From Candidatus Sphingomonas phytovorans (GTDB lineage: Bacteria; Pseudomonadota; Alphaproteobacteria; Sphingomonadales; Sphingomonadaceae): DNA of 64,000 nt. Numbering within the stretch: position 1 is the stretch's first letter; each line of letters begins with the position of its first letter. Both the position numbers and the translations under genes were made by a program. The notes under the pieces were generated by a model. It was not told the origin of the DNA. It did no database searches and saw only the letters and a list, made by a program, of their open reading frames with translations. This document shows positions 16,867-27,361 of this stretch, piece after piece. The stretch lies in assembly GCA_029202385.1 (NCBI GenBank), contig CP119314.1:498501-562500 (forward strand), read 5' to 3'.

Positions 16867-17274
16867 TCGTGGCGCCGGATTTCCCTGTTCCGGGCGCGGT
16901 AACAGGGAAATAACAGGGAATTTAATTTATTCTCGGCCGGCGTGCGCGGTTTTGATCGGAAATCCGTATGAAATTACAGCCACTTATAAGTGAATTCCCT
17001 GTTATCGGATAACAGGGAATTGCGTCCGGATAACAGGGAAAATTCCCGCCCGAACAGGGAAATTCATTGCTGCGACTGTGAGAAAGAGCGCGGCGCGGTG
17101 CTTGAGAGTTCCGTCCAGCGCCATCCTGCGGCGAATTCCATCTCAGTTGAATCGACGGGAACCATTGGGGAGAGCGAGGGCTGGCCTCGCTTCCGCAGAA
17201 GAAAAGAGCGAGGCTTGGACAGCCCCCGATCGAGTCCGGGGCGAACGGGAGGGGGCCACCCAATCGAACTGGCG
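16867..17274. other. 408-bp gap with clustered AACAGGGAA repeats
   Basis: No coding gene is supported in this gap between the kinase-like gene and the small membrane gene after gltA. The left half holds the AACAGGGAA repeat cluster described separately; the right half (17062-17274) shows nothing I can name. Confidence 0.5.
16881..17061. repeat. cluster of seven AACAGGGAA motifs
   Basis: AACAGGGAA occurs in direct orientation at 16901, 16912, 17011, 17032 and 17053 and inverted (TTCCCTGTT) at 16881 and 16995. Several are preceded by AT or T. The pair at 16995-17019 forms the palindrome TTCCCTGTTAT-CGG-ATAACAGGGAA. A related ATAACAG cluster occurs at 27223-27350. Possible protein-binding sites or family of intergenic repeats. 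Confidence 0.7.
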
Positions 17275-17460
17275 CTACCGCCGCCCGATCCGGATCAGCA
17301 CGATCCCGACCACCCCGAGCAGCCCGCCCCACAGCGCCCAGATGCGCTGGTCGATCATGAAGCTGGATGCCGGCCACTGGATGTAGCCGGTACCCTGGCC
17401 GATCCACAGCAGCCCCATCAACAGCACCAGGATGCCGAGAATGGTGACTGCCGCGCGCAT
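17275..17460 (-). CDS. 61-residue two-helix membrane protein
   Basis: A small inner-membrane protein with two hydrophobic helices (residues about 4-24 and 40-58) separated by GQGTGYIQWPASSFMIDQ, ending in IRIGRR. The ATG overlaps the gltA stop by one base (TGATG), so it is translated by coupling from gltA. I do not recognise a family with known function. Confidence 0.65.
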   Translation of the reverse strand: MRAAVTILGILVLLMGLLWIGQGTGYIQWPASSFMIDQRIWALWGGLLGVVGIVLIRIGRR

Positions 17461-18743
17461 CAGCGTTGGTCGACGGGGAGGTAATCGCGCTGCGTCGGCC
17501 CGGTATAGAGCTGGCGCGGGCGACCGATCTTCTGGGCCGGATCGGAGATCATCTCGTTCCACTGAGCGACCCAGCCCACCGTGCGGGCCAGGGCGAACAA
17601 GGCGGTGAACATCGTCGTCGGGAAGCCGATCGCCGACAGGATCACGCCCGAGTAGAAATCGACGTTCGGGAAGAGCTTCTTCTCGATGAAATAGGGATCG
17701 TTGAGCGCCATTTCCTCGAGGTGGAGCGCCACGTCGAACACGGGATCGTTGACGCCCAGCGCGCCGAGCACTTCGCGCACGGTCTGCTGCATCACCGTCG
17801 CGCGCGGATCGTAGTTCTTGTAGACGCGGTGGCCGAAGCCCATCAGGCGGAACGGATCGTTCTTGTCCTTGGCGCGCTCGATATAGTGCGGGATGCGATC
17901 GACGGTGCCGATCTCGCGCAGCATGTTGAGCGCCGCCTCGTTCGCGCCGCCATGCGCCGGGCCCCACAGGCACGCGATGCCCGCCGCGATGCAGGCAAAG
18001 GGGTTCGCGCCCGACGAGCCGGCGAGCCGGACGGTCGAGGTCGACGCGTTCTGCTCATGATCGGCATGGAGGATGAAGATGCGGTCGAGCGCCTTCTCCA
18101 CGATCGGGTTGACGACATATTCCTCCGCCGGAACACCGAAGGTCATGCGCAGGAAATTGCCCGTGTAGGACAGGCGGTTGTCGGGGTAGAGGAAGGGCTG
18201 GCCGACCGAATATTTATACGCCATCGCCGCGATCGTCGGCATCTTCGCGATCAGCCGGTGGCTTGCGATCATGCGCTGGTGCGGATCGGTGATATCGGCC
18301 GAATCGTGATAGAAAGCGGACAATGCGCCGACCACGCCGCACATGACCGCCATCGGATGGGCGTCACGCCGGAAACCGCGATAGAAGGTCGCGAGCTGCT
18401 CGTGCAGCATGGTGTGGCGGGTGATCGTGTAGGTGAAGTGGTTCAGCTCGTCCTTGGACGGCAGCTCGCCGTTCAGCAGCAGGTACGACACTTCCATGAA
18501 GCTCGAACTCTCGGCGAGCTGGCCGATCGGGTAGCCGCGGTGAAGCAGCACACCCTCGTCACCGTCGATATAGGTGAGCGCTGATTCGCAACTCGCCGTC
18601 GAGGTGAAGCCGGGATCGTAGGTGAACATCCCGGTGTCGGCGTAGAGCTTGCGGATATCGACGACATCCGGGCCCGTACTGCCGGACATCACCGCATAGT
18701 CGTGTGCAGTGCCTGCCACGTCCAGCTTCGCGGTTTTGCTCAT
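17460..18743 (-). CDS. gltA: citrate synthase
   Basis: Citrate synthase condenses oxaloacetate with acetyl-CoA at the entry of the TCA cycle. The 427-residue type-I (Gram-negative hexameric) enzyme shows the N-terminal [11 protein letters not shown], the lid and active-site regions [45 protein letters not shown] and the signature [14 protein letters not shown], plus the catalytic Asp region [12 protein letters not shown] start at the ATG at 18743 (GAAAGGACATATCG upstream) rather than an upstream in-frame start that overlaps gltX's 3' region. Confidence 0.96.
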   Translation of the reverse strand: MSKTAKLDVAGTAHDYAVMSGSTGPDVVDIRKLYADTGMFTYDPGFTSTASCESALTYIDGDEGVLLHRGYPIGQLAESSSFMEVSYLLLNGELPSKDELNHFTYTITRHTMLHEQLATFYRGFRRDAHPMAVMCGVVGALSAFYHDSADITDPHQRMIASHRLIAKMPTIAAMAYKYSVGQPFLYPDNRLSYTGNFLRMTFGVPAEEYVVNPIVEKALDRIFILHADHEQNASTSTVRLAGSSGANPFACIAAGIACLWGPAHGGANEAALNMLREIGTVDRIPHYIERAKDKNDPFRLMGFGHRVYKNYDPRATVMQQTVREVLGALGVNDPVFDVALHLEEMALNDPYFIEKKLFPNVDFYSGVILSAIGFPTTMFTALFALARTVGWVAQWNEMISDPAQKIGRPRQLYTGPTQRDYLPVDQR

Positions 18744-18765
18744 CGATATGTCCTTTCTCGAACTC

Positions 18766-20211
18766 TCAGGCAGCCATCCGGTCGGCGATGCGGCCAAGGC
18801 TTTCGTCGCGCCCGAGCAATTCGAGCACATCGAAAATCCCGGGAGAAGTCTTGCGCCCTGTCAGCGCCGCCCTCAACGGCTGCGCGACCTGACCAAGCTT
18901 CACCCCCGCATCGTCCGCAACCCGGCGGACCGCGTCTTCGAGAGCCTGTGCATCCCAGTTGCCAACCGCGTCAAGGGCGGCGTGCAGTCGTGTCAGCAGC
19001 GCAGGAGCGTCGCCCGAGAGGAGAGATGCTGCATCGCCGTCCATTTCCAGTGGGCGAGTGCGAAAAAGAAAGGCCGCGCCGGACGTAAGATCGTTGAGAT
19101 TCGCCGCGCGGGGCTTCAACGATTCCATGCTGCGCTGAAGCAATTCGGCCTTCGATTCGCTGATTTCGAAACCGAGTCGCGGGATCACCAGTTCGGCCAG
19201 CCGGGCATTGTCGGCGCTGCGGATATAATGACCGTTCAGGTTCTCGAGCTTCTTGAGATCGAACCTGCTTGGTGATTTTCCGACATCGGCCAGATCGAAC
19301 CACTCGGTCGCCTGCTCGCGGCTGATGATCTCGTCGTCGCCATGCCCCCAGCCGAGCCGGAGCAGATAGTTGCTCAGCGCCTCGGGCAGGATGCCGAGCT
19401 CGTCGCGGTAATATTCAACGCCGACCGCGCCGTGACGCTTCGACATCTTGCCGCCGTCGCTGCCGTGGATCATCGGGATATGCGCATAGACCGGCACTGG
19501 CCAGCCCATCGCCTTGATGATCGGCAACTGCCGGAACGCGTTGTTGAGATGGTCGTCCCCGCGGATGACGTGAGTCACCCCCATGTCGTGGTCGTCCACC
19601 ACGACCGCGAGCATATAGGTCGGCGTGCCATCGGAACGGAGCAGGACGAGATCGTCGATCTCCTCGTTCTGGACGGTGACCGAACCCTGGACCTTGTCCT
19701 CGATCGTCGTCGCGCCTTCCTTTGGTGCCTTGAGCCGGACGACGAAGGGCGCGCCCTCGGGCGCCTCGGCCGGATCGCGATCGCGCCAGCGGCCATCATA
19801 CCGCATCGGCTTGCCCGCGGCCTTCTGGCTCTCGCGCAGCGCGGTCAGCTCGTCGGGCGTGGCATAGCATTTATACGCATTGCCCTGGTCGAGCATCTGA
19901 TAGGCGACTTCGGCATGGCGCTTCGCGCGCTCGAACTGGAACACGGCGTCGCCGTCCCAGTCGAGGCCGAGCCACTTCATCGAACTGATGATCGCGTCGA
20001 TCGCCGGCTGGGTCGAGCGGGCGCGATCGGTATCCTCGATGCGCAGCAGGAACTTGCCGCCATGGTGGCGCGCGAACAGCCAGTTGAACAGCGCGGTGCG
20101 CGCGCCGCCAATGTGCAGATAGCCGGTGGGCGACGGCGCGAAGCGAGTCACCACTGCGGATGTGTCGGGCGTGCCGGTATCGGCCGCCGCGGTATCAGAC
20201 CTTGCGCCCAA
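18766..20211 (-). CDS. gltX: glutamate-tRNA ligase
   Basis: GltX charges tRNA(Glu). The class-I signature HIGH appears as [24 protein letters not shown] near the N-terminus and KMSKS as [16 protein letters not shown]; the C-terminal anticodon-binding domain is present. The start is uncertain: I prefer the TTG at 20211 (GGGAG upstream), because an ATG at 20271 would overlap the divergent comEC start. The extension before VVTRFAPSP ([18 protein letters not shown]) is unconserved. Gene order gltA-gltX-comEC-lexA fits sphingomonads. Confidence 0.93.
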   Translation of the reverse strand: MGARSDTAAADTGTPDTSAVVTRFAPSPTGYLHIGGARTALFNWLFARHHGGKFLLRIEDTDRARSTQPAIDAIISSMKWLGLDWDGDAVFQFERAKRHAEVAYQMLDQGNAYKCYATPDELTALRESQKAAGKPMRYDGRWRDRDPAEAPEGAPFVVRLKAPKEGATTIEDKVQGSVTVQNEEIDDLVLLRSDGTPTYMLAVVVDDHDMGVTHVIRGDDHLNNAFRQLPIIKAMGWPVPVYAHIPMIHGSDGGKMSKRHGAVGVEYYRDELGILPEALSNYLLRLGWGHGDDEIISREQATEWFDLADVGKSPSRFDLKKLENLNGHYIRSADNARLAELVIPRLGFEISESKAELLQRSMESLKPRAANLNDLTSGAAFLFRTRPLEMDGDAASLLSGDAPALLTRLHAALDAVGNWDAQALEDAVRRVADDAGVKLGQVAQPLRAALTGRKTSPGIFDVLELLGRDESLGRIADRMAA

Positions 20212-20239
20212 ACGCGCTTGCTCCCAGACTTGAAAATCG

Positions 20240-22558
20240 ATGGCCAGTACAGCCGCCGAGGCCCCTAGCACGCGACCCCGACGGCTTCAAATCGCGGCCG
20301 GAGAAAGACTGCGCGCCAGGAAGACGGCCCTTGAGCTGTGGCTCGAGACGGAGCGCGATCAGCTGTTCCTGTGGGTGCCGGTGTCGTTCGGCGCCGGCAT
20401 TACCGCATGGTTCGTACTGCCCGATTCTGCCTGGTGGTGGACGTCTGTCCTGGCGCTCGCCGGCGTGGCGCTGTTCGCGATTGCCGTCGGGCGTGGCGGA
20501 CGGGCGGGGCGCGTGGTGGCGGTGGCGGCGCTGCTCGCCGCCGCAGGACTGGCGCTGATCTGGTGGCAGGCCGAGAGTTCGGACGGGCGGACGCTGGCGC
20601 GACCGGTGATCGTGACCTTCGAGGCGCGCGTCGAGCGGATCGAGCCGCTGCCGTCGCGCGATCTGGTCAGGCTGAGGCTGGCGCCGGTCCGGGTCGTGTC
20701 CGTTCCTTCACGTCCTGGAAGGTCGCGGAGCAAACGGGATCTCCCAACACTGCCCGCGCATGTCCGTGTCAACCTGGCCGAGGCCGATGTGCCCAAGGGC
20801 CTTTCGCGCGGCGCGACGATTCGGCTCGGCGCTCGATTGATGCCGCCGCCACAGCCGGCGGTGCCCGGTGCCTATGATTATGCCCGTGTCGCCTGGTTCG
20901 ACGGGATCGGCGGTACGGGGCGCGGGTTCGGGCCAGTCACCATCGTCAACCCAGGGACGTCGAGCGGGGCCGGGCTGCGCGAGAGGTTGTCGCGCCATAT
21001 CCGGGAGAGTGCGCCGGGTGGGCCAGGGGCGATCGCGGCGGCGCTGGCGACCGGGGATCAGGGCGGCATTTCGGAGGAGGATGCCGAGGCGATGCGGCGG
21101 TCCGGGCTGGCGCATCTCCTTTCGGTCAGCGGGCTGCACATCACGGCGGTGGTCGGCGCGGTCATGCTACTGGTGCTTCGGCTGCTTGCGCTGAGCCCGT
21201 GGCTCGCGCTGAGCTTTCGCCTGCCGCTGATCGCTGCCGGGGCGGGCGCCGCCGCGGCCATCGGCTATACGCTGCTCACCGGTGCGGAGGTGCCGACGAT
21301 CCGGTCATGCGTGGCTGCGCTGCTCGTACTGGTCGCGATGGCGATGGGACGGGAGGCGATCACCTTGCGGCTGGTGGCGGCCGGGGCCTTCATCGTGCTG
21401 CTGCTCTATCCGCAGTCGCTTGCCGGTCCGAGCTTCCAGCTCTCCTTCGCGGCGGTTGCGGCGATCGTCGCGTTGCATGAACATCCGCGGGTGAAGAGCT
21501 GGTTCGCGCCGCGCGAGCAGCCCTGGTGGCACAAGCTCGGCCGCACGCTGTTGTCGCTGTTGCTGACGGGCATCGTCGTCGAGCTTTCGTTGATCCCGAT
21601 CGCGCTGTTCCATTTCCATAAGGCGGGGATCTATGGTGCGATCGCCAATATCGTGGCGATTCCGCTGACGACCTTCATCACCATGCCGATCGAGGCGCTG
21701 GCGCTGCTGTTCGACCTGGTCGGCCTCGGCGCTCCCTTGTGGTGGCTGACCGCGCGATCGCTCGATCTGCTGTTGTGGATCGCGCATGCGACCGCGAGCA
21801 TCCCCGGATCGATCGCTGCGCTTCCGGCGATGCCGGGCGGAGCGTTCGGGCTGATGGCGGTCGGCGGGCTGTGGATCGCGTTGTGGCGGACGCGGTGGAG
21901 ACGGCTTGGTGCCGTGCCGCTCACCATGGGCGCTGCATGGGCGCTGTCGACTCCGGCGCCCGACCTGCTTGTCACCGGGGACGGCAGGCATGTCGCCATC
22001 CGCACCGCGCGCGGCGGACTGGCGCTGCTGCGCGAGCGCGTCGGCGACTACACCTCGGACATGCTGTCGGAGAATAGCGGCGTGGACGGCGAGCCCCTGT
22101 TCCTTTCCGACCAGCCCGAGGCACGGTGCAGCCGCGACCTCTGCCTGGTCGAACAGAAGGCGGGCGAGCGGACCTGGCGGATCCTTGCGACGCGGAGCGC
22201 CTATCTCGTGCCGGCGGGCGAGCTTATCGCAGCGTGCCGCACCGCTGATATCGTGGTCAGCGAACGCTGGCTGCCTGACGCGTGCACGCCGCGCTGGCTG
22301 CGGCTCGACCGGGATATGCTGGCGAAGACCGGCGGCGTCGCCGTCACGCTCCGCACCGGCCAGGTCACCACCGTGCTTCAGCCGGGCGACCGCCATCCGT
22401 GGCGGGTGGCGGCGCCCGTACCGATCAGACGTAGCGGCGGAGAAGGCCGGCGAGCTTACCCTGGACGCGGACCTGATCGGGGGAATAACGCTGCGGATCA
22501 TAGGCGCGGTTCGCTGGATCGAGGCGGATCATCGCGCCCTCCCGACGGAAATATTTGA
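20240..22558 (+). CDS. comEC: ComEC/Rec2 family DNA-uptake channel protein
   Basis: A 772-residue polytopic membrane protein. The N-terminal DUF4131-like region (two to three helices, then a beta-rich domain about 110-230) is followed by the competence core with [28 protein letters not shown] (about 290-318), multiple helices and the C-terminal periplasmic region that in other members carries a metallo-beta-lactamase-like fold. That domain appears reduced here. ComEC moves single-stranded DNA across the inner membrane. The last 134 bases run into the convergent lexA gene, and the Arg/Gly-rich C-terminus ([12 protein letters not shown]) looks like read-through of antisense lexA. Confidence 0.88.
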   Translation: MASTAAEAPSTRPRRLQIAAGERLRARKTALELWLETERDQLFLWVPVSFGAGITAWFVLPDSAWWWTSVLALAGVALFAIAVGRGGRAGRVVAVAALLAAAGLALIWWQAESSDGRTLARPVIVTFEARVERIEPLPSRDLVRLRLAPVRVVSVPSRPGRSRSKRDLPTLPAHVRVNLAEADVPKGLSRGATIRLGARLMPPPQPAVPGAYDYARVAWFDGIGGTGRGFGPVTIVNPGTSSGAGLRERLSRHIRESAPGGPGAIAAALATGDQGGISEEDAEAMRRSGLAHLLSVSGLHITAVVGAVMLLVLRLLALSPWLALSFRLPLIAAGAGAAAAIGYTLLTGAEVPTIRSCVAALLVLVAMAMGREAITLRLVAAGAFIVLLLYPQSLAGPSFQLSFAAVAAIVALHEHPRVKSWFAPREQPWWHKLGRTLLSLLLTGIVVELSLIPIALFHFHKAGIYGAIANIVAIPLTTFITMPIEALALLFDLVGLGAPLWWLTARSLDLLLWIAHATASIPGSIAALPAMPGGAFGLMAVGGLWIALWRTRWRRLGAVPLTMGAAWALSTPAPDLLVTGDGRHVAIRTARGGLALLRERVGDYTSDMLSENSGVDGEPLFLSDQPEARCSRDLCLVEQKAGERTWRILATRSAYLVPAGELIAACRTADIVVSERWLPDACTPRWLRLDRDMLAKTGGVAVTLRTGQVTTVLQPGDRHPWRVAAPVPIRRSGGEGRRAYPGRGPDRGNNAADHRRGSLDRGGSSRPPDGNI

Positions 22559-23102
22559 GCGTCGCTTCGCTGTCTTCGATCAGCGCCACGACGATCTCGC
22601 CGTCGCGCGCGGTATCGGCCCGGCGGATCAGGGCGTAGTCGCCGTCGAGGATGCCGGCATCGACCATCGAGTCACCGGAGACCTCAAGCGCATAATGATC
22701 GCCGCCGCCGAGCAATGCCGCGGGCACCGCGAGCATCGACTGGCCCTCGAACGCCTCGATCGGCACGCCTGCCGCGATCCGGCCGTGCAGCGGGATCTCG
22801 ATCACGTCGTTCGCGGGTTCGGGGATCTTCTTCACGTTGCTGGCCGGCGCAGCAGCGGCGGTTGCCGTCTTGCGGATCGTTTCCGGACGTTCCGGCATGC
22901 GCAGCACTTCGAGCGCGCGGGCGCGGTTGGGCAGGCGGCGGATGAACTTTCGTTCCTCAAGCGCACTGATCAAGCGGTGGACGCCCGATTTGGACTTGAG
23001 GTCGAGCGCCTCCTTCATTTCTTCGAACGAGGGCGAAACGCCGCTCGCCTCAAGGCGATCGTTGATGAAGCAGATCAGCTCATGCTGCTTGCGGGTAAGC
23101 AT
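22425..23102 (-). CDS. lexA: SOS repressor LexA
   Basis: LexA represses DNA-damage genes and self-cleaves when RecA filaments form. The 225-residue protein has the N-terminal winged HTH ([33 protein letters not shown]...[28 protein letters not shown]), an Ala/Pro-rich linker, the cleavage site AAG in [12 protein letters not shown], catalytic Ser in GDSMVDAGI and Lys in [16 protein letters not shown]7-GAAC operator lies 17 bases upstream. The 3' end overlaps comEC convergently. Confidence 0.97.
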   Translation of the reverse strand: MLTRKQHELICFINDRLEASGVSPSFEEMKEALDLKSKSGVHRLISALEERKFIRRLPNRARALEVLRMPERPETIRKTATAAAAPASNVKKIPEPANDVIEIPLHGRIAAGVPIEAFEGQSMLAVPAALLGGGDHYALEVSGDSMVDAGILDGDYALIRRADTARDGEIVVALIEDSEATLKYFRREGAMIRLDPANRAYDPQRYSPDQVRVQGKLAGLLRRYV

Positions 23103-23118
23103 CCCAATTCCTCCGTCG

Positions 23119-23133
23119 GAACAGACTGGGAAC
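23119..23133 (-). promoter_or_regulatory. LexA operator (SOS box) of lexA
   Basis: GAAC-AGACTGG-GAAC on the plus strand, i.e. GTTC-N7-GTTC reading toward lexA, matches exactly the alphaproteobacterial SOS box. Its place just upstream of the lexA ATG (23102) indicates autoregulation. Confidence 0.85.
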
Positions 23134-23158
23134 GTTTATGCAATGTTCCGGTGCCGTG

Positions 23159-24346
23159 TCAAGCGAGTGGAAGGATTTCCACAGCTTCTCCCGCGCCGAG
23201 CGCCGGCGCATGGGGCGCGCGGACGATCAGGCAGTCGGCGCGGGCGAGCGTCAGGAGCATCGAACTGTCCTGAATGCCCGAGGCGAAGGCCCGGCCGTCG
23301 CGGATGGCGGCGCGCAGATAGTCCTGGCGGCGGTCGTTCGCGGGCAGGTCCTCGCCGAGGATCGCCGTCGCCGTGCGGGGGAACGGATCGAGCGCACCCG
23401 ACATGGTCGCGATCAGCGGGCGCAGGAAGAGGAAGGCGGTGACGAAGGCCGAGACCGGGTTGCCCGGCAGGCCAAGCACGACCGCGCCATTCAGCCGCCC
23501 CGCCATCATCGGCTTGCCCGGGCGGAGCGCGATCCGCCAGAAGTCGACGCTGCCGCCCGCCGCTTCCAGCGCCGGCCTGACGAGATCGTGATCGCCGACC
23601 GAGGCGCCGCCGGTGGTGACGAGGATGTCGGCGTCCACCGCGGCGAAGGCTGCGATGGTCGTGTCGAGCCGGTCGGGCAGGATGCCGAGATCGATCACGT
23701 CCGCGGGCAGGTCAGCGAGCATCGCGGCGAGCATCGCGCCATTCGATTCCGGCAATGCGCCGACCCCAAGGGGGGCGCCCGGGACGACCAGCTCATCGCC
23801 GGTCGCGACGATCGCGACGCGTAGCCGGCGCGTGACGGGCAGGGCGCCGTGGCCGCCGGTCGCCGCCACCGCGATGCGCGCGGGCGTGAGGCGCTCGCCC
23901 TTGCCGATCAGCAGATCGCCTGTGGCGAAGTCGAGGCCCTTGCGGCGGACGTTGCCACCCTGGCCCCGAGGGCCTTCGCCCGAGAGCAGCACCTGCTCGC
24001 CTTCTCGTGCCGCTTCTTCCTGGATCAGCACGCTGTCAGCACCGCCGGGCATTGCCGCGCCGGTGAAGATGCGGACTGTCTCCCTCGTGCCGATGGCGCC
24101 GGCGAAAGGCCGGCCGGCCGCGCTCTCGCCGATCAGGATGAGCGGGCCGGGCAGGTCGGCGAAGCGGATCGCATAGCCGTCCATCGCCGAAAGATCGGTC
24201 GCTGGCTGGGTGCGCAATGCGAGAATGTCCCCGGCGACCCAGCGGCCGGCTGCTTCACGCAAGGGCATTGTTTCCGCCGCCATGGGAAGGGCAAGCGCGA
24301 ACAGGCGGGTCTGGGCTTCAGCTACCGGGATCAGCGCGGTGTTCAT
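23159..24346 (-). CDS. moeA: molybdopterin molybdenumtransferase MoeA
   Basis: MoeA inserts molybdate into adenylylated molybdopterin, the last step of molybdenum-cofactor formation. The 395-residue protein shows the family landmarks LPMAAETMPLREAAGRWVAGDI, TDLSAMDGYAIR, RIFTGAAMPGGADSVLIQE, the MoCF-biosynthesis domain with ATGDELV, TTGGASVGDHDLV, ALRPGKPMMAG and GLPGNPVSAFV, and a C-terminal domain ending DCLIVRAPHAPALGAGEAVEIL. The ATG at 24346 follows AGGAAAGGCATC. A molybdopterin oxidoreductase begins at the right end of the window, though not adjacent. Confidence 0.95.
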   Translation of the reverse strand: MNTALIPVAEAQTRLFALALPMAAETMPLREAAGRWVAGDILALRTQPATDLSAMDGYAIRFADLPGPLILIGESAAGRPFAGAIGTRETVRIFTGAAMPGGADSVLIQEEAAREGEQVLLSGEGPRGQGGNVRRKGLDFATGDLLIGKGERLTPARIAVAATGGHGALPVTRRLRVAIVATGDELVVPGAPLGVGALPESNGAMLAAMLADLPADVIDLGILPDRLDTTIAAFAAVDADILVTTGGASVGDHDLVRPALEAAGGSVDFWRIALRPGKPMMAGRLNGAVVLGLPGNPVSAFVTAFLFLRPLIATMSGALDPFPRTATAILGEDLPANDRRQDYLRAAIRDGRAFASGIQDSSMLLTLARADCLIVRAPHAPALGAGEAVEILPLA

Positions 24347-24532
24347 GATGCCTTTCCTATCCACCCCATCGGCGCGGGTCGAGACAGGCTCGATCGGGCC
24401 AGAATATCAGTTACCGCTATCATCTTCCCACGGGCCGATCAGTGTCGTAGCAATCATGCGATAGCAGATCCGCCGCGATCAAGCCGGCGGAATGCTTCGC
24501 GCAACAATGGTTGCGGTCACGGGGGATGATGC

Positions 24533-25843
24533 ATGACGGACTCACCGGCGCCTGACACCTATAATCGTACAGCCTTGTTCTGGATCTGCGTGCTGGCGCT
24601 GTTCACCGCCGCGGTCGCCTTTTCGATGCGGACGGCCGCCTCGGATGCGATCCGCCAGGCGGTGTTCGATCCGATCGACCCGGCCAATTCGGGCAAGATG
24701 ATCGGCGGCGCGCTCGGTGCGGCGTTCAGCGGCTTCGCCTTCTCGCTACTGGTGCTGAGCCCGTTCCTCGACGTGATCGGGGCGAAGCGGGTGCTGTTGC
24801 TGGCGGCGTGCAGCTTCGTCGGCGGATCGGTGCTGATGGTGCTGGCGCCGACGCTGGGCAGCGGCGCAGGCGTCGGCACCTTCGTCATCCTGGGCATGGC
24901 GCTGACCGGCGTGGGCTGGGGGTGCACCGAGGCATCGATCAACCCGATGACCGCGGCGCTCTATCCCGCCGACAAGACCCACAGGCTCAACGTGCTTCAT
25001 GCCTGGTGGCCGGCCGGGATCGTCGTCGGCGGGCTGGCGAGCATCGGCGTCGGGCAGCTCGGGCTCGACTGGCGCTGGGACATCGCCCTGATCGCGGTGC
25101 CCGGCATTGCCTTCGGGCTGTGGACGCTCACCCAGAAATTTCCGAAGACCGAGAGCGCGGCGCTGGGCGTCGGCTTTGGCGAGATGATCGCGGTGCCGTT
25201 CAGGCGCCCGACCTTCTGGATTTTCTGCGCGATCATGTTCCTGACCGCCTCGGCCGAGCTGGCGCCGGGATCGTGGGTGGACGTGGCGCTGACCCACACG
25301 GTGGGCATGAAGGGCATCCTGCTGCTCGTCTACGTCTCAGCGATCATGTTCGTGATGCGCCACTTCGCTGGCATGCTGTCGCATCGTTTCTCCGACATGG
25401 GGCTGTTGTGGCTCTGCACGGTGCCGGCCGCGCTCGGCCTGTACCTGCTCAGTATCGCCTCCTCGCCGGTCACTGCTCTCGTCGCGGCGACGGTGTGGGC
25501 GGTGGGCGTCGCGTTCATGTGGCCGACGATGATCGCGGCAGTGGCCTATCGTTATCCGCGCGGCGGGGCCTGGACGATCGGGCTGGTCGGCTTTGCCGGT
25601 GCGATGGCGATCCAGCTGGTGCTGCCGAAGCTCGGCGCGATCTACGACAAGGCCAAGCTGGAGCGGGCAGGGGGCGAAGCCGCCTTCGCCGCATTGCAGC
25701 CCGGGCCGGTGCTGAACGACGTGCTTGCCTATGCCGCGACACGCTCGTTCCAGGTCGTGGCGCTCATCCCCGTCGTGCTGTTCGTGATCTTCGGCGCGGT
25801 GCGGATCATCGAGCGGAAACGACGCCTTGGCGGGGAGGGCTGA
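24533..25843 (+). CDS. MFS transporter (sugar/FucP-like branch)
   Basis: A 436-residue major-facilitator protein with about twelve transmembrane helices (first about 14-32, last about 403-425). The half-1 loop after helix 2 reads DVIGAKRVLLLAACS, a weak variant of the MFS GxxxDRxGRR motif; WGCTEASINPMTAALYP in helix 4-5 and HAWWPAGIVVGG resemble FucP/sugar:H+ symporters. Substrate is not determinable. It lies upstream of the amidohydrolase on the same strand, 82 bases apart; the two could act in one catabolic route. Confidence 0.8.
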   Translation: MTDSPAPDTYNRTALFWICVLALFTAAVAFSMRTAASDAIRQAVFDPIDPANSGKMIGGALGAAFSGFAFSLLVLSPFLDVIGAKRVLLLAACSFVGGSVLMVLAPTLGSGAGVGTFVILGMALTGVGWGCTEASINPMTAALYPADKTHRLNVLHAWWPAGIVVGGLASIGVGQLGLDWRWDIALIAVPGIAFGLWTLTQKFPKTESAALGVGFGEMIAVPFRRPTFWIFCAIMFLTASAELAPGSWVDVALTHTVGMKGILLLVYVSAIMFVMRHFAGMLSHRFSDMGLLWLCTVPAALGLYLLSIASSPVTALVAATVWAVGVAFMWPTMIAAVAYRYPRGGAWTIGLVGFAGAMAIQLVLPKLGAIYDKAKLERAGGEAAFAALQPGPVLNDVLAYAATRSFQVVALIPVVLFVIFGAVRIIERKRRLGGEG

Positions 25844-25925
25844 TCCGGCGTTACCCAAGCGCCAGGCGGGTGCTATGCTCCCGCCAGGCTTTGGTAATAA
25901 GAGGGAGCAATAAGCGGGTGAGAGC

Positions 25926-27197
25926 ATGCGGTTCCTGAGCGGTCTTGGCCTTTGGGCATTGTCGTTGCTGGCGATCGCGCCGGTTCATGCCGAGACGACT
26001 GCCTTCACCGGCGCGCGGGTGATCGACGGCACCGGCCGGGCGCCGATCCCGAACGGCGTCGTGGTGGTGACCGACGGCAAGGTCACCGCGGTGGGCACCC
26101 GTGCGCGCACCCCGATTCCGGCAGGCACCACCCGGATCGACGTGACGGGCAAGACGATCATGCCCGGGATCGTCAACGCGCATGGCCATCTGTTCTTCGA
26201 CGCGAAGTCGGCGATCCCGGCGCGCACCCAGCTTGCCGACCAGCTTGCGCTCTACGCCCGCTACGGCGTCACCACGGTCTACAGCCTTGGCGATGACGGG
26301 GTGGAGACGGTGAAGCTCCGCGACGAACTGCGCACCGCGCCGTTCGGCCCGGGCATGGCGCGGCTCTACGTCTCCGGCCCTGTGCTCACCGCCACGAGCC
26401 CGGATGAGGGCCGCGCCGCCGCGACGGCCAATGCCGCGCGGGGCGTCGACATCATCAAGATCAGGCTCGAGGGGCCGCCCGACGCCCCGATCCGCACCCC
26501 GGCCGTCTATGGTGCGATGATCGACCAGGCGCATATCGATAAACTGCGCGTCGCCGCGCACATGTTCACCGCGGACGAGACCAGGGGGCTGGTCGATGCC
26601 GGCGTCGATATCCTCGCCCACAGCATCCGCGACCGCGACGTGGACCCTGCGCTGATCGCCGAAATCAAGGCGAAGGGTGTCGGCTATATCCCGACATTGA
26701 CGCGCGACCTGTCGGTGTTCGTCTATGAATCGACCCCCGATTTCGTGACCGATCCGTTCTTCACCCGGGAAGAGGCCCATCGCCTGCCGCTCGCCGCGTT
26801 GCTGGACCCGGAGGCGCAGGCCAGGGTGAAGGCGAGCGCCGCCGCCCAGGCGATCAAGCCGGCGCTCGACCAGGCCAGGCGCAACCTGAAACTGCTGTCG
26901 GATGCCGGTGTCGCGATCGCGATGGGCACCGATACCGGCGCGCCCACCGGCCGCTGGCAGGGCTATTTCGAGCATCTCGAAATGCAGATGATGGTCGAGG
27001 CCGGGCTGACCCCGATGAAAGTGCTGGTGGCCGCGACCGGTGGTGCGGCGAAGGTGATGCGGATCGACGACATGGTCGGCACCTTGCGGCCCGGGCGGCA
27101 GGCGGACCTGCTGGTGCTGGGCGCCAATCCGCTGGCCGATATCCGCAACACCCATAGTCTCGAACAGGTCTGGATCGCCGGCCGCAAGCTGGATTGA
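25926..27197 (+). CDS. exported metal-dependent amidohydrolase
   Basis: A 423-residue periplasmic amidohydrolase of the imidazolonepropionase-like group. It has a signal peptide (MRFLSGLGLWALSLLAIAPVHAE), the composite-domain beta sandwich (VTDGKVTAVGTRA), the first metal site GHLFF in PGIVNAHGHLFF (about residue 80-91), further ligand regions DIIKIRLEG, HMF and AHSIRDRDVD, and the last metal Asp in AMGTDTGAPTGRW. C-terminal LRPGRQADLLVLGANPLADI is the usual family ending. The prophage inserted 165 bp downstream without disrupting it. Confidence 0.88.
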   Translation: MRFLSGLGLWALSLLAIAPVHAETTAFTGARVIDGTGRAPIPNGVVVVTDGKVTAVGTRARTPIPAGTTRIDVTGKTIMPGIVNAHGHLFFDAKSAIPARTQLADQLALYARYGVTTVYSLGDDGVETVKLRDELRTAPFGPGMARLYVSGPVLTATSPDEGRAAATANAARGVDIIKIRLEGPPDAPIRTPAVYGAMIDQAHIDKLRVAAHMFTADETRGLVDAGVDILAHSIRDRDVDPALIAEIKAKGVGYIPTLTRDLSVFVYESTPDFVTDPFFTREEAHRLPLAALLDPEAQARVKASAAAQAIKPALDQARRNLKLLSDAGVAIAMGTDTGAPTGRWQGYFEHLEMQMMVEAGLTPMKVLVAATGGAAKVMRIDDMVGTLRPGRQADLLVLGANPLADIRNTHSLEQVWIAGRKLD

Positions 27198-27222
27198 AAC
27201 CGGGCTCCACGATGGGCCGGAT

Positions 27223-27350
27223 TTCCGCTGTTATCGCGACAACGGCACGGTTGTTTTTTCTACCGCTGTTATGTTGGAATTTTAGTCGGATTTTATGAAT
27301 TGTTCTCAAAGGGTTATGGTGCGTTGCCGCTGTTATTGATAACAGCGGAA
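27223..27350. repeat. CTGTTAT palindromic repeat cluster beside the prophage
   Basis: CCGCTGTTAT occurs at 27225 and 27263, and at 27327 it forms a palindrome with ATAACAGCGG (27339-27348) across a TG spacer. The core CTGTTAT/ATAACAG is shared with the AACAGGGAA cluster at 16.9 kb, including the same palindromic arrangement there. The prophage target lies 7 bases further right. Confidence 0.6.
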
Positions 27351-27361
27351 AAAATGCCGGA

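Noticed and set aside
16881..17061. CRISPR array
   Set aside because: The repeat unit is only 9-10 bp, spacing is irregular and orientation is mixed, and no cas genes are present.
22715..23442. Plus-strand frames opposite lexA and moeA
   Set aside because: Antisense of well-identified genes, Arg/Ser-rich, without recognisable domains.
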